This document shows positions 20,986 through 32,900 of a DNA stretch of 64,000 bases, piece after piece. Source of the DNA: Adiantum capillus-veneris (taxonomy: Eukaryota > Streptophyta > Polypodiopsida > Polypodiales > Pteridaceae); the NCBI GenBank assembly GCA_014529385.2, contig CM043964.1, positions 106,766,087 through 106,830,086 of the forward strand, given 5' to 3'. Within the stretch, counting starts at the first letter, position 1. Each line of letters opens with the position of its first letter. A program made the translations under genes and the position numbers. The notes under the pieces are model-generated. The model was not told the DNA's origin. It saw only the letters and a list, made by a program, of their open reading frames with translations, and searched no databases.

Positions 20986-22275
20986 TCACTTAGACAAGAT
21001 GATTTCGTCTGTAGCCCAATCTTTGTAAACAAGCATAGTGGCCTCCATCCGCCTTCCAATCTATACAACCAAAAATGGCCAATCAAAATACAAAAACCCA
21101 CAAAAAATAAGAAAAGGTAGCTAAGCAAGCACAAAGCAGACCTTGCGTTGTTCTAGTTTGAAACTTGCATTACCGACATCCTCGAATCTTATTATGACAA
21201 AGTGTTCCCGAAGATTGGCAAGAGTCCAATGCGGATTCACTGCAACCACCTCCACCTCGTTATTGGGCATGCGGACACGAATTTCAAAGGATTGAATCTC
21301 TTCGGCTGTCAGCTGCAAGGGTATCTATTTGCCACGTTTGTGCATCCACCTGTCATAGCTAAACCGTGCATACAAGGTGCACCTTGCTTTCAAATACCGA
21401 AGGCAAAGCTGTGTGGGGGACACATTGCACTTATAACGGTCACCATCATGCAAACCGTCAACATAGCCCCAATTGACACCTAGAATGGTGTCCATTGCAT
21501 CTATGTCAACTTCTTTGCAAACAAACATTGTTGGTGTTTCTACAATCGGCAGAGAGCGGAATGCATGCATAAACAAATGAATGGGACAATGCCAACTGAG
21601 ACCCACCCCTCTGGTTGCCTTACCAAACTTTAGGGACCCTTGGAAATCTTGCAGCACCTTGCGCTTGAAAGAAAGCAAAGCCCAATGGTTTGGAGTTGGC
21701 CATTCTGCACTCTGCAATGAGGGTGTCTCCACGGCTTCTAACCTACCATAGCTTTGGCTTGACTTCAGCACCACGTACTTGTGCGAGTACATGAATATTT
21801 GCTGCTCGATAAGTTTTTTCGATGAAACATTAGGAAACATAAGCTCCCCAATGTGAGCATGCACAACCATGAACGTGCCTGAGAGGCACTCAAGTGGCTG
21901 CTCCTCAACTAAGCTGGATGGAAAAACATCTTTACAAATGCCCTTAGTTAAACATAATGATCACATAAACGTAAACATGACGTATGCATGGGATAGCTAA
22001 ACCATGAAAACTTACAATGAGGTGCCTGCACTGTAGATGTGTTGCACGATGGCCACCATTCCAGACTTTGTTTCTTTGAATGCCAATAGCCGGCCCTTCC
22101 AATGACGTTCCAATACGCCTCGACACCGTACGCGATGAGGTCCAGCACGTGACAGATGCATGTAGATCCATGCACCCTTCTTGAATACTTGTGGGATCCA
22201 TACCCCCTCTGAGTCTTTTGTGTTGTGCAACACAATCTCCTCTATCTCTGGTTTGGGCCGTCTATGCGTGGACAT
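20986..22275 (-). pseudogene. Unrecognised protein with ubiquitin-like C-terminus, three exons, one in-frame TAG
   Basis: Exons are 22275-22016, 21913-21142 and 21060-20986, with introns GTAAGT...CCATCCAG (102 bases) and GTCTGC...GTATAG (81 bases). All joins keep frame, giving about 350 residues if the single TAG at 21325-21327 is counted as a residue. The N-terminal half (WIPQVFKKGAWIYMH, then CLSGTFMVVHAHIGELMFP) is beta-rich and might be a BAH-like chromatin-binding fold, but I cannot confirm it. The last 65 residues, from LTAEEIQSFEIRVRMPNNE through NPHWTLANLREHF to MLVYKDWATDEIILS, read like a ubiquitin-like beta-grasp domain. The TAG lies between the two parts, so without readthrough the ubiquitin-like part is lost. 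Leader upstream (to about 22600) is rich in cytosine and thymine on this strand. Confidence 0.55.
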
Positions 22276-22840
22276 GCTTGGGAAGTTGGGCTTAGGAAGG
22301 GATTTGAAAGAGTTGAGTATTGAGGGGAGGGTGAGGTGAGCTGCCTATGGTGGCTATGGTGGCTTTGACAGTGGAGATAGAGAAAAAGGGGAGGAGTGAG
22401 AGGTAGAGAGGATAGTGGAGCTGTGGGCTATGGAGTGTGGGACTGTAGAGGGTTGATGGAGGTGTGAGAGAAGGGGGAGCTATGGAGAGAGAGGAAGAGA
22501 GTGGTGGAAAGCTTTTGGCTATGACTGCCTTGACTGTAGAGAGAGAATGGGAGGAGGGAGAAGAGGGAGAGTGTGGGAGAGAAAAGTAATGAGGGAGAGA
22601 GAGAAAAGTGGATTTTGGAGGGAAAAATTGACTTTTTTAAGTTAGTTTATGTTTTGGGGCAGTTTTGGAGGCAAATGGATCAACTTTGGAACTTTTTAAA
22701 AAAAATTCAATTTTGGTTTTTAAGCATGCGCGTTTTTTTTTGGGGGGTCCCTCCCTCTTTTATGACACCTCTCTCCTCCTATTTACCCCCCCCCCCCCCC
22801 CCCCCTTAGCCTACCTCCCACCTCTCTCTAAGAACCAAGC
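22276..22840. other. Right end of candidate element: leader and poly-C block
   Basis: Purine-rich sequence on the plus strand is the CT-rich leader of the minus-strand gene. It is followed by AT-rich sequence and, at about 22783-22810, TTTACC plus a run of C plus TTAGCCTACC. Read from the other strand this resembles the left-end poly-G repeats. Confidence 0.45.
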
Positions 22841-23051
22841 ATTAAAGAGGGAGACAATTAGGCTGCACCCCTACCATTCCTCCCCCTCTAGGTGATATCC
22901 CAAGAGCCTTCTCATTGGTTCTCCCTTAAGCCTTCACTAATAAAAAAGGCCCAAGGAGAGTCCATATTTTTCCTAATGAGAAGCCCGTATGAAATGGAGC
23001 TTTTGAAGGGAAAGAAATTCTAGTTGTTCCTTAACATGGAAAGCTCTGAGT

Positions 23052-23243
23052 CATGTTCAAGGGTATGTAGATCAAGGGGATTCCTTTAAAATTTTTCCCC
23101 TAAATTCTAAGAGACTAAGAACTAACGCATGCATCTCTCCAGCCATCCATGTTCAAGGGTATGTAGATCAAGGGGATTCCTTTAAAGTTTCTCCCTTAAA
23201 TTCTAAGAGACTAAGAAGTGATGCATGCATCTCTCCACCCATC
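23052..23243. repeat. 96-base tandem duplication
   Basis: Two copies begin CATGTTCAAGGGTATGTAGA and share AAATTCTAAGAGACTAAGAA. The second copy ends at CCATCCATGCT. Confidence 0.88.
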
Positions 23244-23339
23244 CATGCTATATATAGACCCTTGGCCTGCTAAATATAGCCCCTGAACTAGATGAGCATC
23301 ATGGCCCTTGGTCTAACCAGTCTTCCCTTAGGCTTGATA

Positions 23340-24140
23340 TTATTCCCTCCTTGGAGAAGCGTTTCCGTCCTTGAAACAAAAGTGGTGGCATCTTTGTAAG
23401 AATACCAATGTTTTCCACATTGCCATCCCTCACAGATTTATCTGTCTATTTGACCGATACACGGTTTAGTAGGAGGCTCAATGTAACCAAGAAAACATCT
23501 TGATTGTTCACATTGTTTTCCATTTGCAATCGTTCGTGTAACCGGTCTTACCAACATAGTGTGGAGACTCGATTTATAACTCACTAGAGTACTTTAAATG
23601 AGTGCCTACAGTTGAGAGGTGTCTAGAAGAGTACCTCTTCTCACTTTTCATGAAAGTAACAGGATGGCATAACTAATCAGCAACGAGTATATCATTTCTC
23701 ATCAGTCAACAACCCCACCATATCTAGTGATCGAGGTTGAAAACCTAGCCTAACATGAAGGGACTCAACCTAGTTACAACATACTTTTCCTCATGATAAG
23801 AAAACTCCAACTAGAGAGATAACTTTTCTAATTGGATTGCTTTGTGCTGAAGTACATACTTAGAATATCTTTTAGCACAATATTAGCACTTGTACATTGC
23901 ATATCCGTCTTTGGATGACTCACAATACTAAGCTGCATTTCCTGATCGTTTACAAATAGTCTTCCAAAAATGACCTATAAACTTGGGTCACAATTACTCG
24001 CAACATTGTTGAGTAATCAACAATGTTAGGAACAACCAACTTGGATTACTTTAGAGATTGAATAGGGAACTGGATAAATTTTGCAAAGTTTGATCAACTT
24101 ATCTACAATCACACATGGAGCCATGACCTTTGATGGTGAT
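23340..24140 (-). pseudogene. Decayed Ty3/gypsy integrase and pol end
   Basis: On the minus strand the segment VIVDKLIKLCKIYPVP (about 24115-24060) recalls the integrase VDRLTKMAHFIP block. After frame breaks, SHPKTDMQ-CTSANIVLKDIL (23921 downward) recalls HPQTDGQTE-VN-LE-L. The region further down (about 23390-23340) reads like the usual end of pol (SRTETLLQGGNNI). Many stops and shifts separate these blocks. The sequence above 24140 probably continues the relic, but I could not follow it. Confidence 0.45.
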
Positions 24141-27090
24141 TTCTAGACCCACAATTAATCTCATAGAAATACGGCACATAAAGTGTGAAATACTTCATAA
24201 GCTATCAATTTTTTTAATCTCCATGCTACTCTAGACTAGCCTTTGCTAAGCACTAGGTCCCATAACACCTAGTGTGCATGCACTTAGCAAAAACAGATCC
24301 GAACCTCCATTTTCATGATTGTAATTGCCAATGCGTATGGTGAATTGATGCTCATAGCACACATGAAAGAGGAGGGTAAATATCTCTAAAAATAAGCTAA
24401 CAAATTCCTACTGCAATCATTTGCAAGCCTTGCTAAAACGTTTTAACAATAATAGAATGTGAATAAGAAATCACATCTAGGCACAAACAATGAACTATTT
24501 TCATTAATAATACATAGTCTTGCTATACGTGCAAACAACCATCCGTTAATGTTTTTCAATAGCACTTGTAACCTCAATAAGTCTTTCTAAGTACCTAAAA
24601 TTTTTGGCCGTTGAAATTGCTCCTAATACTGCGTGCTTTAAATAGTTTTCATAACGGATTTGGCCAGCACGTAGGGACTCTGTCGCGACACATAATTAAA
24701 TAAAGAGACACCAATGTCAGTCCCAGAGACTCATGTTCTCTACATGTGGAATATGTCTCATATAATGATGTCAAGAAGTATGACATCCATCAAGTACAAG
24801 TGTACTTGTGTATGGAGGTAACTTAAAACACTCACCGACATGAGTGAGAGGGATCCTCATAAACCTTGCTCCACACTGGCTACATCAAACTCCATGAGTT
24901 CTTACACCATGCTACACCCTTGTGACTAACAACGTGAGAAAAATGAAACCCTACCATGTAGGTATGTAACTACAGTGTGCATAATTGTATCTGGTACACT
25001 AATAACCTTGTCATATGTCTTAATATCAAAATGGATGGAAGCAATCTAGCATATATATTCTACCGAGAAAACTCAATCAAAGCATATTTAGAAATGAGTT
25101 GAAACCAAATCATATGCTTATCTAGAGGTTGAAAATACTTTCCACTTACTTGGAATCAGTTGCACTATCCAAAGTTGAAAGGTATTTAACTAGTAACCCC
25201 TTACCCCTTGGTTATATTTTGCAATTTTTAACCTAGTTAGATTTTGCATGAAAATTGGTTAAGCTAGTAGTTGATGATGACCAACACAATCTATTATGTC
25301 CAATAATGAACTTATGCACTATGCCTTGGAAGGTTGAGGATTTATTTCCTTGAAAGTACAACTGTAAAGAGGCCAATCAATGACCATCATGATTTTGCAT
25401 TATCTGGGTCATAACCCTGGAAATATCACTCTTATAAGCACAATCGATGCTATGAATTAACTAAAAGATCCCCTCAAGTTGGAATCTTATTCACAATTGA
25501 ATCTTAAAATAATCATATGTCTCTAGGAATATAAGAGAGAGATTCCCAACACCCCAAAGAAGGTAGTCATGCTAGATTTTCTTGGGTGTTCAAACAAGAG
25601 ATTACCTACGTTGAGGCTCTCTTAGTCTATTCATGTCATCCCATGAATTGGTTACTTGATAGCAAGGCCATGCCTACTTGCTACCTATTCATAGAGCGCC
25701 TTGCCGAATTGTGTGTCTTATTGAGAATCATAAAAGTTCCTTGAATTTCCCAATGTGGACAGTAGATAGCTCAAGAAACTTAGCTATCAAATTGCATGTA
25801 GCTTCAAGACCTTGCTTGAGCAAAGCAACTTTTGCTTGCCAAGTTGGCGACTTGCATGAATCACCTCGTGGTGTGGTAGTGTGTGTTGAATTCAGTGCGT
25901 ACCTTTTCTTTTTAACAAATCTTTATGTCTAGCTCGGCTTACCCTAGGCTTGAGTAGCCTCGTATGGAGCCATGCTCCTTAACCCCATCAAATGTCAACC
26001 TTGTCGAGTAGGAGCGTAAAAATACCTATAGTGATTTCACAGACAAAGCGTACCTGAGTTGTGAAGTGCTACTTGCATGCACTCATGCCGATTAACCTGG
26101 GAAAACGGGTCGAATCTGGTTCAGAAAACTTACCTGGGAGCTATGCATGAGCAAATCCAAAACTCCAAACTAGAGAGAGATGTTTACCAGCTTCTTGCAT
26201 TAGGTGATACCAACCATAAAAAATATTACAAAAGGCCATCTCACCAATATTATGGGCATCTTCCTCTTTGGCCCTCTTTCTCACTCAATCACTCTCCACC
26301 CCTCTTTTTGACTCAATTGCTCTTTTCTCCCAATCAGTGTACTCTTTATAAAATCAATATTCCAAAGGCCAAGAGAAGGTGGATGAGATCCCTTTCGCTC
26401 AATCGCAAGAGAGAAATATTTGCATTTGACATCATCAAATGAGAGACGTGTGCCATCAAGCCCACCCTCTACTATCACTACAACTTAAGAAACAACAATG
26501 GTTCAAACAAATGAGGGGGTTGTGGAGGAATAAGAAAGAAAACTATTTGGGCAAGTGAATAATGCCCATATATCAACCGACGGATGAACAAGCACAAGTT
26601 ACCCTACTCAAACCTTTTCCCAAGTGTGCCTCTATCACCTATCATCAAATCCCTGTATTTTCACCAATGAGCATTACGTGGACTAGCACAACATATCGAT
26701 CGAGGAGAAAAACTACCAATGGGTGGGTTCCAAGGCGGGAGCTAAAATTTTGATCGATGAGGAGTTTGGGGATGGGATCTCAAAGCTGCCACCGAGTTTG
26801 ATTATCTAGGTGGGGAGACATACGAGTCATGCTACATGTATGAGACATTGTCATTGTGTGGGATGGAAGTGAGCACATTTGACCTTGGCCTAATTGGACT
26901 TTCAAGAAACAATTTCCAACATAGATAGGGCCCAAGGTGGAGTGCATGTTGGTCTCATTTGAGCTTCACAATCGACAAATTTCTTTTTCTCTCCTTCTTC
27001 TTCTTTAGCTCCAACACATATCTATTGCAACAAGATTGGTATTATACAATGATTTACCTTAATATCAAATGAGAAATTGGACAAAACTAG
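24141..27090. other. No gene seen; probable decayed repeats
   Basis: Only short open frames are present. The longest (26077-26442, 121 codons) has no recognisable domain. The strip 26750-26920 contains a protein-like stretch (FDYLGGETYESCYMYE) of unknown origin. Confidence 0.5.
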
Positions 27091-27956
27091 TGTTAACTGA
27101 GTCAATGTCAGTTAACAGAAGCTGCTAAAGACCGAAGACGTACAAATGCACATCGAGGATGAATGCAAAGAAGCAATAAAGATTGGAGTTACACATTTTC
27201 CACGTTTTTCCAAAATGGTCATGTATTGTAAATTCCGGATTTATTTCAAGCCATTGTAATATTTTAATGTGTTACGGGCTCAATGGGAGTTCCAAGTTGT
27301 AAAGAATAGGTCACTTATTGTGCATAGGTTGCAAATTCAGTAAGTGGTGAGCCCTAAAGTCCTTGGGCGTCCGGACATTGCATATTTTTACCCTAGGTAT
27401 ATAAGGCAGTGTGTAAAAGAAATGAGGGTTCTCAAGCTCATTTGTTGAGAGCACTCTTTGGTGAGAGCTCTTGAGGTGTGTGACTATGGATTCCTTGAGC
27501 TTCTCCTTGCTCATGAGACTTGATTAACACTAATCAATGATTCATTCTCTCTCACCATGCCTCTCTCATGCTTCTCATGATTGCCTATGATGCTTAGATT
27601 AACTAGATCTTAACTAATTAGTGGTTAATCCCTCTCTAATCTTGTGTGATTGCCCTCTTTTGCTTGTGTGTGCATGTAGATTTGATTGGAGTGTGGTGCT
27701 TGATAGATCTATGTGTGTGTGCTTGCGATTAGTGTGTTGCATGATAGGATTAGTGTTGTGTGCGTCTTGCAATCATAGTGTGTGTGATTGGGTTGATTAG
27801 AGGTAAAGAGAAGTGGATATGGAGATGGACCTTCATTGTGGCTTAGCTCCTCCATATGCCAAGAAGCTCACCTCGTAGAGTTAAACCATTTGTGTTGCCA
27901 CGATTAGCTCACTAACTGTGTGTGTTTCCATGCCCTAGCCGGGTAGCTCATCCCTC
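27091..27956 (+). repeat. Truncated LTR, plus orientation
   Basis: It starts TGTTAACTGAGTCAATGTCA and has a TATA-like site (CTAGGTATATAAGG, about 27392-27405). The R-U5 part from 27453 is the reverse complement of 35954-36500. The last roughly 70 bases, ending in CCCCCAACA in the other copy, are missing. The start itself contains the inverted pair TGTTAACTG/CAGTTAACA. Confidence 0.75.
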
Positions 27957-27975
27957 CGGATTGATAATTAATGTA

Positions 27976-28262
27976 AGTCCGGGCACCCAAGGCCTTTAGG
28001 GCTCACCACTTACTGAATCGGCAACCTAGGCACAGTAAGTGACCTATTCTTTACAACTTGGAACTCCCATTGAGCCCGTAACACATTAAAATATTACAAT
28101 GGCTTGAAATAAATTGGGAATTTACAATACGTGAGCATTTTGAAAAAACGTGGAAAATGTGTAACTCCAATCTTTATTGCTTCTTTGCATTCATCCTCGA
28201 TGTGCATTCGTGCGTCTTCGGTCTTTAGCAGCTTCTGTTAACTGACATTGACTCAATTAACA
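27976..28262 (-). repeat. U3 fragment of 3' LTR
   Basis: It is the reverse complement of 27091-27383 with scattered differences, starting TGTTAATTGAGTCAATGTCA on the minus strand. Similarity stops after CCGGAC. Confidence 0.8.
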
Positions 28263-28275
28263 TTCCCCCCTTCCT
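28263..28275 (-). promoter_or_regulatory. Polypurine tract
   Basis: AGGAAGGGGGGAA on the minus strand directly precedes the LTR. The same 13 bases precede the LTR at 38274. Confidence 0.85.
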
Positions 28276-28689
28276 ATTTTAGCGCCCGTCCTCGGACACT
28301 GTTGAAAGGTGTCCGTGGAGGCAAGGGAAGGTTTTGATTGGTTGTTGATGGACTGATTGTCTTCATTTTTCATTGAATTTATTGATGAGGTTCAATTTGT
28401 TGCAGCATCTTCATTGGTCCGAATATGTCTGATGTGAGAGATGATATTGCATTTGTCCGTTGTAATAGCATAATGATGAGACTGATGTTTATTTATGAAA
28501 AGTATGTACAAGGGAAGTAGAATGATGGGGTTCTAAATTAGGGTCTAATACCTGGATGACCAAAGGAAAAAAACCTAGTGGGAAAAAAGTGCCTTTGGGA
28601 TACGCGCGTTATTGGAGTACTTATTAGCATGAAAAATAGTAATAAAGTACTGAAGGGATTATTTGCTGATAGATATGGATTAAACAATG

Positions 28690-29264
28690 TAGGTCAGCAC
28701 GAAGTAATGGAGAGTGTTGGGCAATCACCAAGCCTGCTATTTGCTCGGTACTGACTCCATTGTCACATGTAATGATTTTAACCCCAAGGTCAGTTCCAAG
28801 CGATAGGGATTGTTGGGCAGTCCCCAAGCGGCCTATTTGCCCCGTAGTGACTCAACTGTATTTTTGTTATCACATCACCATTGTCTTCTTCGTCAGTTAC
28901 ACCAAGGTCAACACGAAGCGATGGGGGGCATTGGGCAATCCCCAAGCGTCCTATTCGCCCAGTAGTGACTCAATTGAATTTTGACTTTTTGTTGTTGGTT
29001 ATCATGTCCCAAGGTCTTTGATGTCACCTGTAATGGATTTAACACCTACGTCAACACCAAGCGATAGGGAGCGCTGGGCAGTCACCAAGCCTCCTATTTG
29101 CCCAGTAGTGACTCCATTGAATTTTGTCTTACCATTATCGATTGTCGTGTCCCAAGGTCTTTGCTGGCGCTCATAATGGTTTTATCATGAAGGTCAACAC
29201 CAAGCCTTAGGGAGTGTTGGGCCATCCGCAAGCTTCCTATTCGCCCAGTAGTGACTCCACTGCA
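28690..29264. repeat. Five copies of a 75-base repeat
   Basis: Copies at 28690-28764, 28786-28860, 28904-28979, 29047-29121 and 29190-29264 share AAGGTCA-CAC-AAGCGATAGG, TTGGGCA-TC-CCAAGC and CCTATT-GCCCAGTAGTGACT. Spacing grows from 96 to 143 bases because a linker was added. They lie in the 3' untranslated part of the minus-strand element. Confidence 0.9.
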
Positions 29265-29917
29265 TGGCTTTTTTGGTTGGCATGACATTGATTGCTGCTC
29301 GTTGTAGTCCACTCAAGGTGCATAGGTGGAAGCAAAAAGAGTGTCTAACGCATGTGTCCAATGATGGAACATCCTATTTATGCATACACAGAAATGCATG
29401 GGAAACAATATGTTGTGCAAGAAAAATTTTGAGAGGTTCTTTAGAAAGATGGTGTAGCTATAAAAGCATATGACATGGCTTTGCAAGCTGGCACCCCTTT
29501 AAGAATGGTTTTTATTGACGAGGATATGTGCTCTCATCTTACTGTGCACTGTGCGTGAGTGTTGGACTCTACGACACTCCACCAATTGTAAATAGATTTT
29601 GACTCTTATGCTCATCTCATCCAGCATGAGCAACATGACTTTAGATATGCTCAACTCTTCCAGCTTGAGTGTAAGCCTAATAACTATGACTCTTAGCACA
29701 GAGTTTAATATGACTTGAAGCTTTGGTACTAATGCTTTGCTCATTTCATGGCTCAGTAGCCCGACTCTGACTATGCCAAAGAGTGTTTTTTGCACCCAGG
29801 GGACTTGACTTTTTACGTTCTTGAGCTTACTAGAAACATTTTTTTAGGTAAAAGTTAGCTTGAATCCTCAAAAAGAGGATTAGTGAAGGACCAAGTTGGC
29901 ATTGAAGGTTTCTTTTG

Positions 29918-32900
29918 CTATACATGTTTTATCATCTTTGAATCTGCATTTGCGTTGGTTGGGTCGTCCTTCTTTGATTGTGAAGACTCCATCATCTGTT
30001 TGATTTTCCAAATAGGCCTGTTGATTTTTGTAGGCCTCTGTTGATCGTTGACATTTAACTTTTGACTAGGAGCATTGGAAGACTTAGGAATCCAAATCTC
30101 TTGATGACCTTTATATCTCCATTGTTGACTTTGCTTCGCTGTAGGTCTTGTTGATTTCTTGAGATCTTCATGCAGGTTTGGTATAGTTGCAGTTGGCTTG
30201 TGGTAAATTGGTAGCCAAATCTTTGTATAGCATGTGTAGAATCCTTCTCCAAGAGGAACATTCTTTGAGATCCATATTTTTTTTGTATCCTCTTGAGAGT
30301 TGTGGTTGACTTTAGCATCTTTCGATGTTGCTTTGTCGTATACCTGCTGCTTAGGTATTCTAGGACATTGTCGAGGTTGATACCTTGTGAGACTTCTTTC
30401 TTGGGAGGGACTTGAAGTTACTTCATATGCTTTGGTTTTGGTACCCATATGTGTCTGTTACCTTCATAGTACTCCTGTTCTTTTAAGCTCCATTGTGATG
30501 CTATCCATCCCATGTGTTTGTCTTTCTGTGTTGATTTCTTGTCTTTAATCCAAACCGGATCATTGACTTTGACTAAACTGCTTGGAACCAACACTTGCTT
30601 GAATTTTCTTTGCTTTCTTGAGTATTTGGGCTGATATACCTTTGCTTTTCTGGGTGTCTCCTTAAAGGTTTTAGTTGGTTCATCAATTGACTTGAAGTTT
30701 TAAAAGCTTGACTCGCTTGAAGAAGCTGATCCATGAGGGTTCTTTGATGTAGAGACATATGTTGTCACAACTTCTTTGCTAGTCGGTGGAAGGTCCACTT
30801 TAGCTTTACCTTTGTCTGCTAATTTGACTGGCACTGTCTGATTGATCTTTGGGCTTCCTATTTCTTCTTGGTTGTCTGCAACCCTGTTCTTCTTAACTTC
30901 TAGCTTTGGTGGCATTCTCTGATCAATAGCTATTGTGGGTGCTCTTTGTTCTGTTTAATCAGCACTTCTTATTGCCTGATTTGCTTTAAGCTCTTCTGAA
31001 GTTTTTTCCGATGGAGATGAATCATCTTCCATAAGATTTGCTTTGGTATCAGTCTCCATTCTAAATGTGCTTGAGGACTTTGTGCTGTCGTCCATGGGTG
31101 ACCAGTCTTGATCTCCATTCTTGGTTGTCTCTGAAAACTCCATCATGTTTGAACTTTGTATCTCTAGCATCTCCTGAGCCATTGGCATTCCCACTATGAT
31201 GTCGTCTGGCATATCCTTTGCTGTGGTATGGAATTGAGCTGTGATTATTTGTGAACTTACTTCAATGGTGGTGGAGATGATTCCCCAACATTCTGCTCGT
31301 TTGTTTTCTGATATGCTCACAAATTTAGGAGCATCTTCCAGCTGTGGTTGGCCACATCTTTTCCAAGTGCGAAAAGACATGAGGTTCTTGTCTAACTGAA
31401 AATCTAGCTTTACATCTCTTGACAGCTTTTGTTCGTTCTCACCAACAATGCTGCACTTGATCGTCTCGTTTCTGTATTGACTTCTTTTGTTGTGGCAGCA
31501 TCCTTTGGTTGAACTTTATTTGCATTTTCTTTGCTTTGACCATCTACTTCAATCAATGTTGGCTCCATTGGCTATAATATTGCACCTTTTTGCAATTGTT
31601 GAGCATTGTCCTCCTGCGTTTGAGTAACCTTTGACCTTAAAAGATCCATTGTACTGTCTAGTAGAATTTGTCTCTTTGGAGGAAATTTTGGTGGTGACCT
31701 TTGTGTAGCCTTCTGGACTTTAGCTCCCATTGACTTTGACTTTTTTGTCACCTGTTCTGGCAGCTTGAGGCTTTGCATCATCTTCGGATAGTCTTTGACT
31801 TTCGTCGGGCCATCCGTAGGGGTTTGTACAAGGTCATGAACCTGTTGGTATTCGTTACCATGTGGATCTTGATATCCATATGTGAGCTTGATCACATGTA
31901 GCTATTTGAACACTATTGGACTTATCGGCTTTTGACTCTGACTTGTGAAGATCAACTGAAACTTCTGTCCTTGATGATCTTCATATACACATTTGTTTGG
32001 AGATTCTGAGAGAACCTTGGTCAATTGAAAACTTCCAACAACCATATGGTTGTTCAATGGTTTCTGCCTTGAAGGGGTCTGTTGGCTAGAGGCTCTAGGG
32101 CTTCTAACTGGTGTAGCGTTTCCTAGTACATAAGCTGAGCTTGATGTATTTACAACTCCCCCTTCCTAGGGTGATCACTATAGCTTGCTTCATTATAAGA
32201 GTTCAAAATTGTTTCGCTCTGGTACAATCTCACCTTTTGGGATTGTGAAGGTACACTTTGGATAGCATTGTTGATGTTTGGCATCTGCAAATCTTCTACA
32301 TAGTTTCCTATGTATATCCTTAAAACATGACAAATTATACCCCAAGTCAAGCTATAAATAACATTATCTTTGCCCTGATATTGTCTATCCCATGGGTCTC
32401 CTATGATATGAGCTTCTGTGGTTTCAGGACCCAAGGCATCATAGATGCTAGACTCTCGTCTATACCTGTGACTGTTTTGGTCAAAGTATATGTTTGTTTG
32501 GTCACAACATCGAAGCTTGATTTCCGATGGAGGAGAATTTGGCTCTGAACAAATTTCTGGATTCACTTGGGTAATATCCTTCAGCTCTAGAGAGGATGGG
32601 CTATAATAGATTCTTTCTTTTGAAATGAACCATCCTTTCTGATCTATCACTGGACGCACTTTTATGAGCTAGTATGTTGATCCTTTTTGTACAGTTTTCC
32701 TTTTTGGTCTACATAGTGTGCATATGAATTATGTGTACCATACAATGCTAACATCATTCTGTTTGATGTGTCCCTTAGACTCATGAATGATTGCACACTT
32801 ATGTCAGTGGATGCAAAATCATTTGCAAATTTAACATTCTTTCCAACCTTTGGTGATACATCAACACCTTTACTAAATTCATGCAAGGATTTGTTGTTCA

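Larger units (their letters stand above)
8041..22840. mobile_element. Candidate large DNA transposon carrying a histone H3-like gene
   Basis: This unit is inferred from several signs. Two genes read inward from the left (8570-17002, 17107-17970) and two inward from the right (22275-20986, 20740-19233). At the left edge are GTAGGG-GGAAGG poly-G repeats followed by GTAA (8057-8150). At the right edge is TTTACC plus poly-C plus TTAGCCTACC (about 22783-22815), which reads GGTAGGCTAAGG-poly-G-GTAAA on the other strand, resembling the left end. Both ends have leaders rich in cytosine and thymine when read in the direction of the genes. Removing the 5.5 kb copia insert leaves about 9.3 kb. No target-site duplication could be fixed, so exact ends are uncertain. 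Confidence 0.5.
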
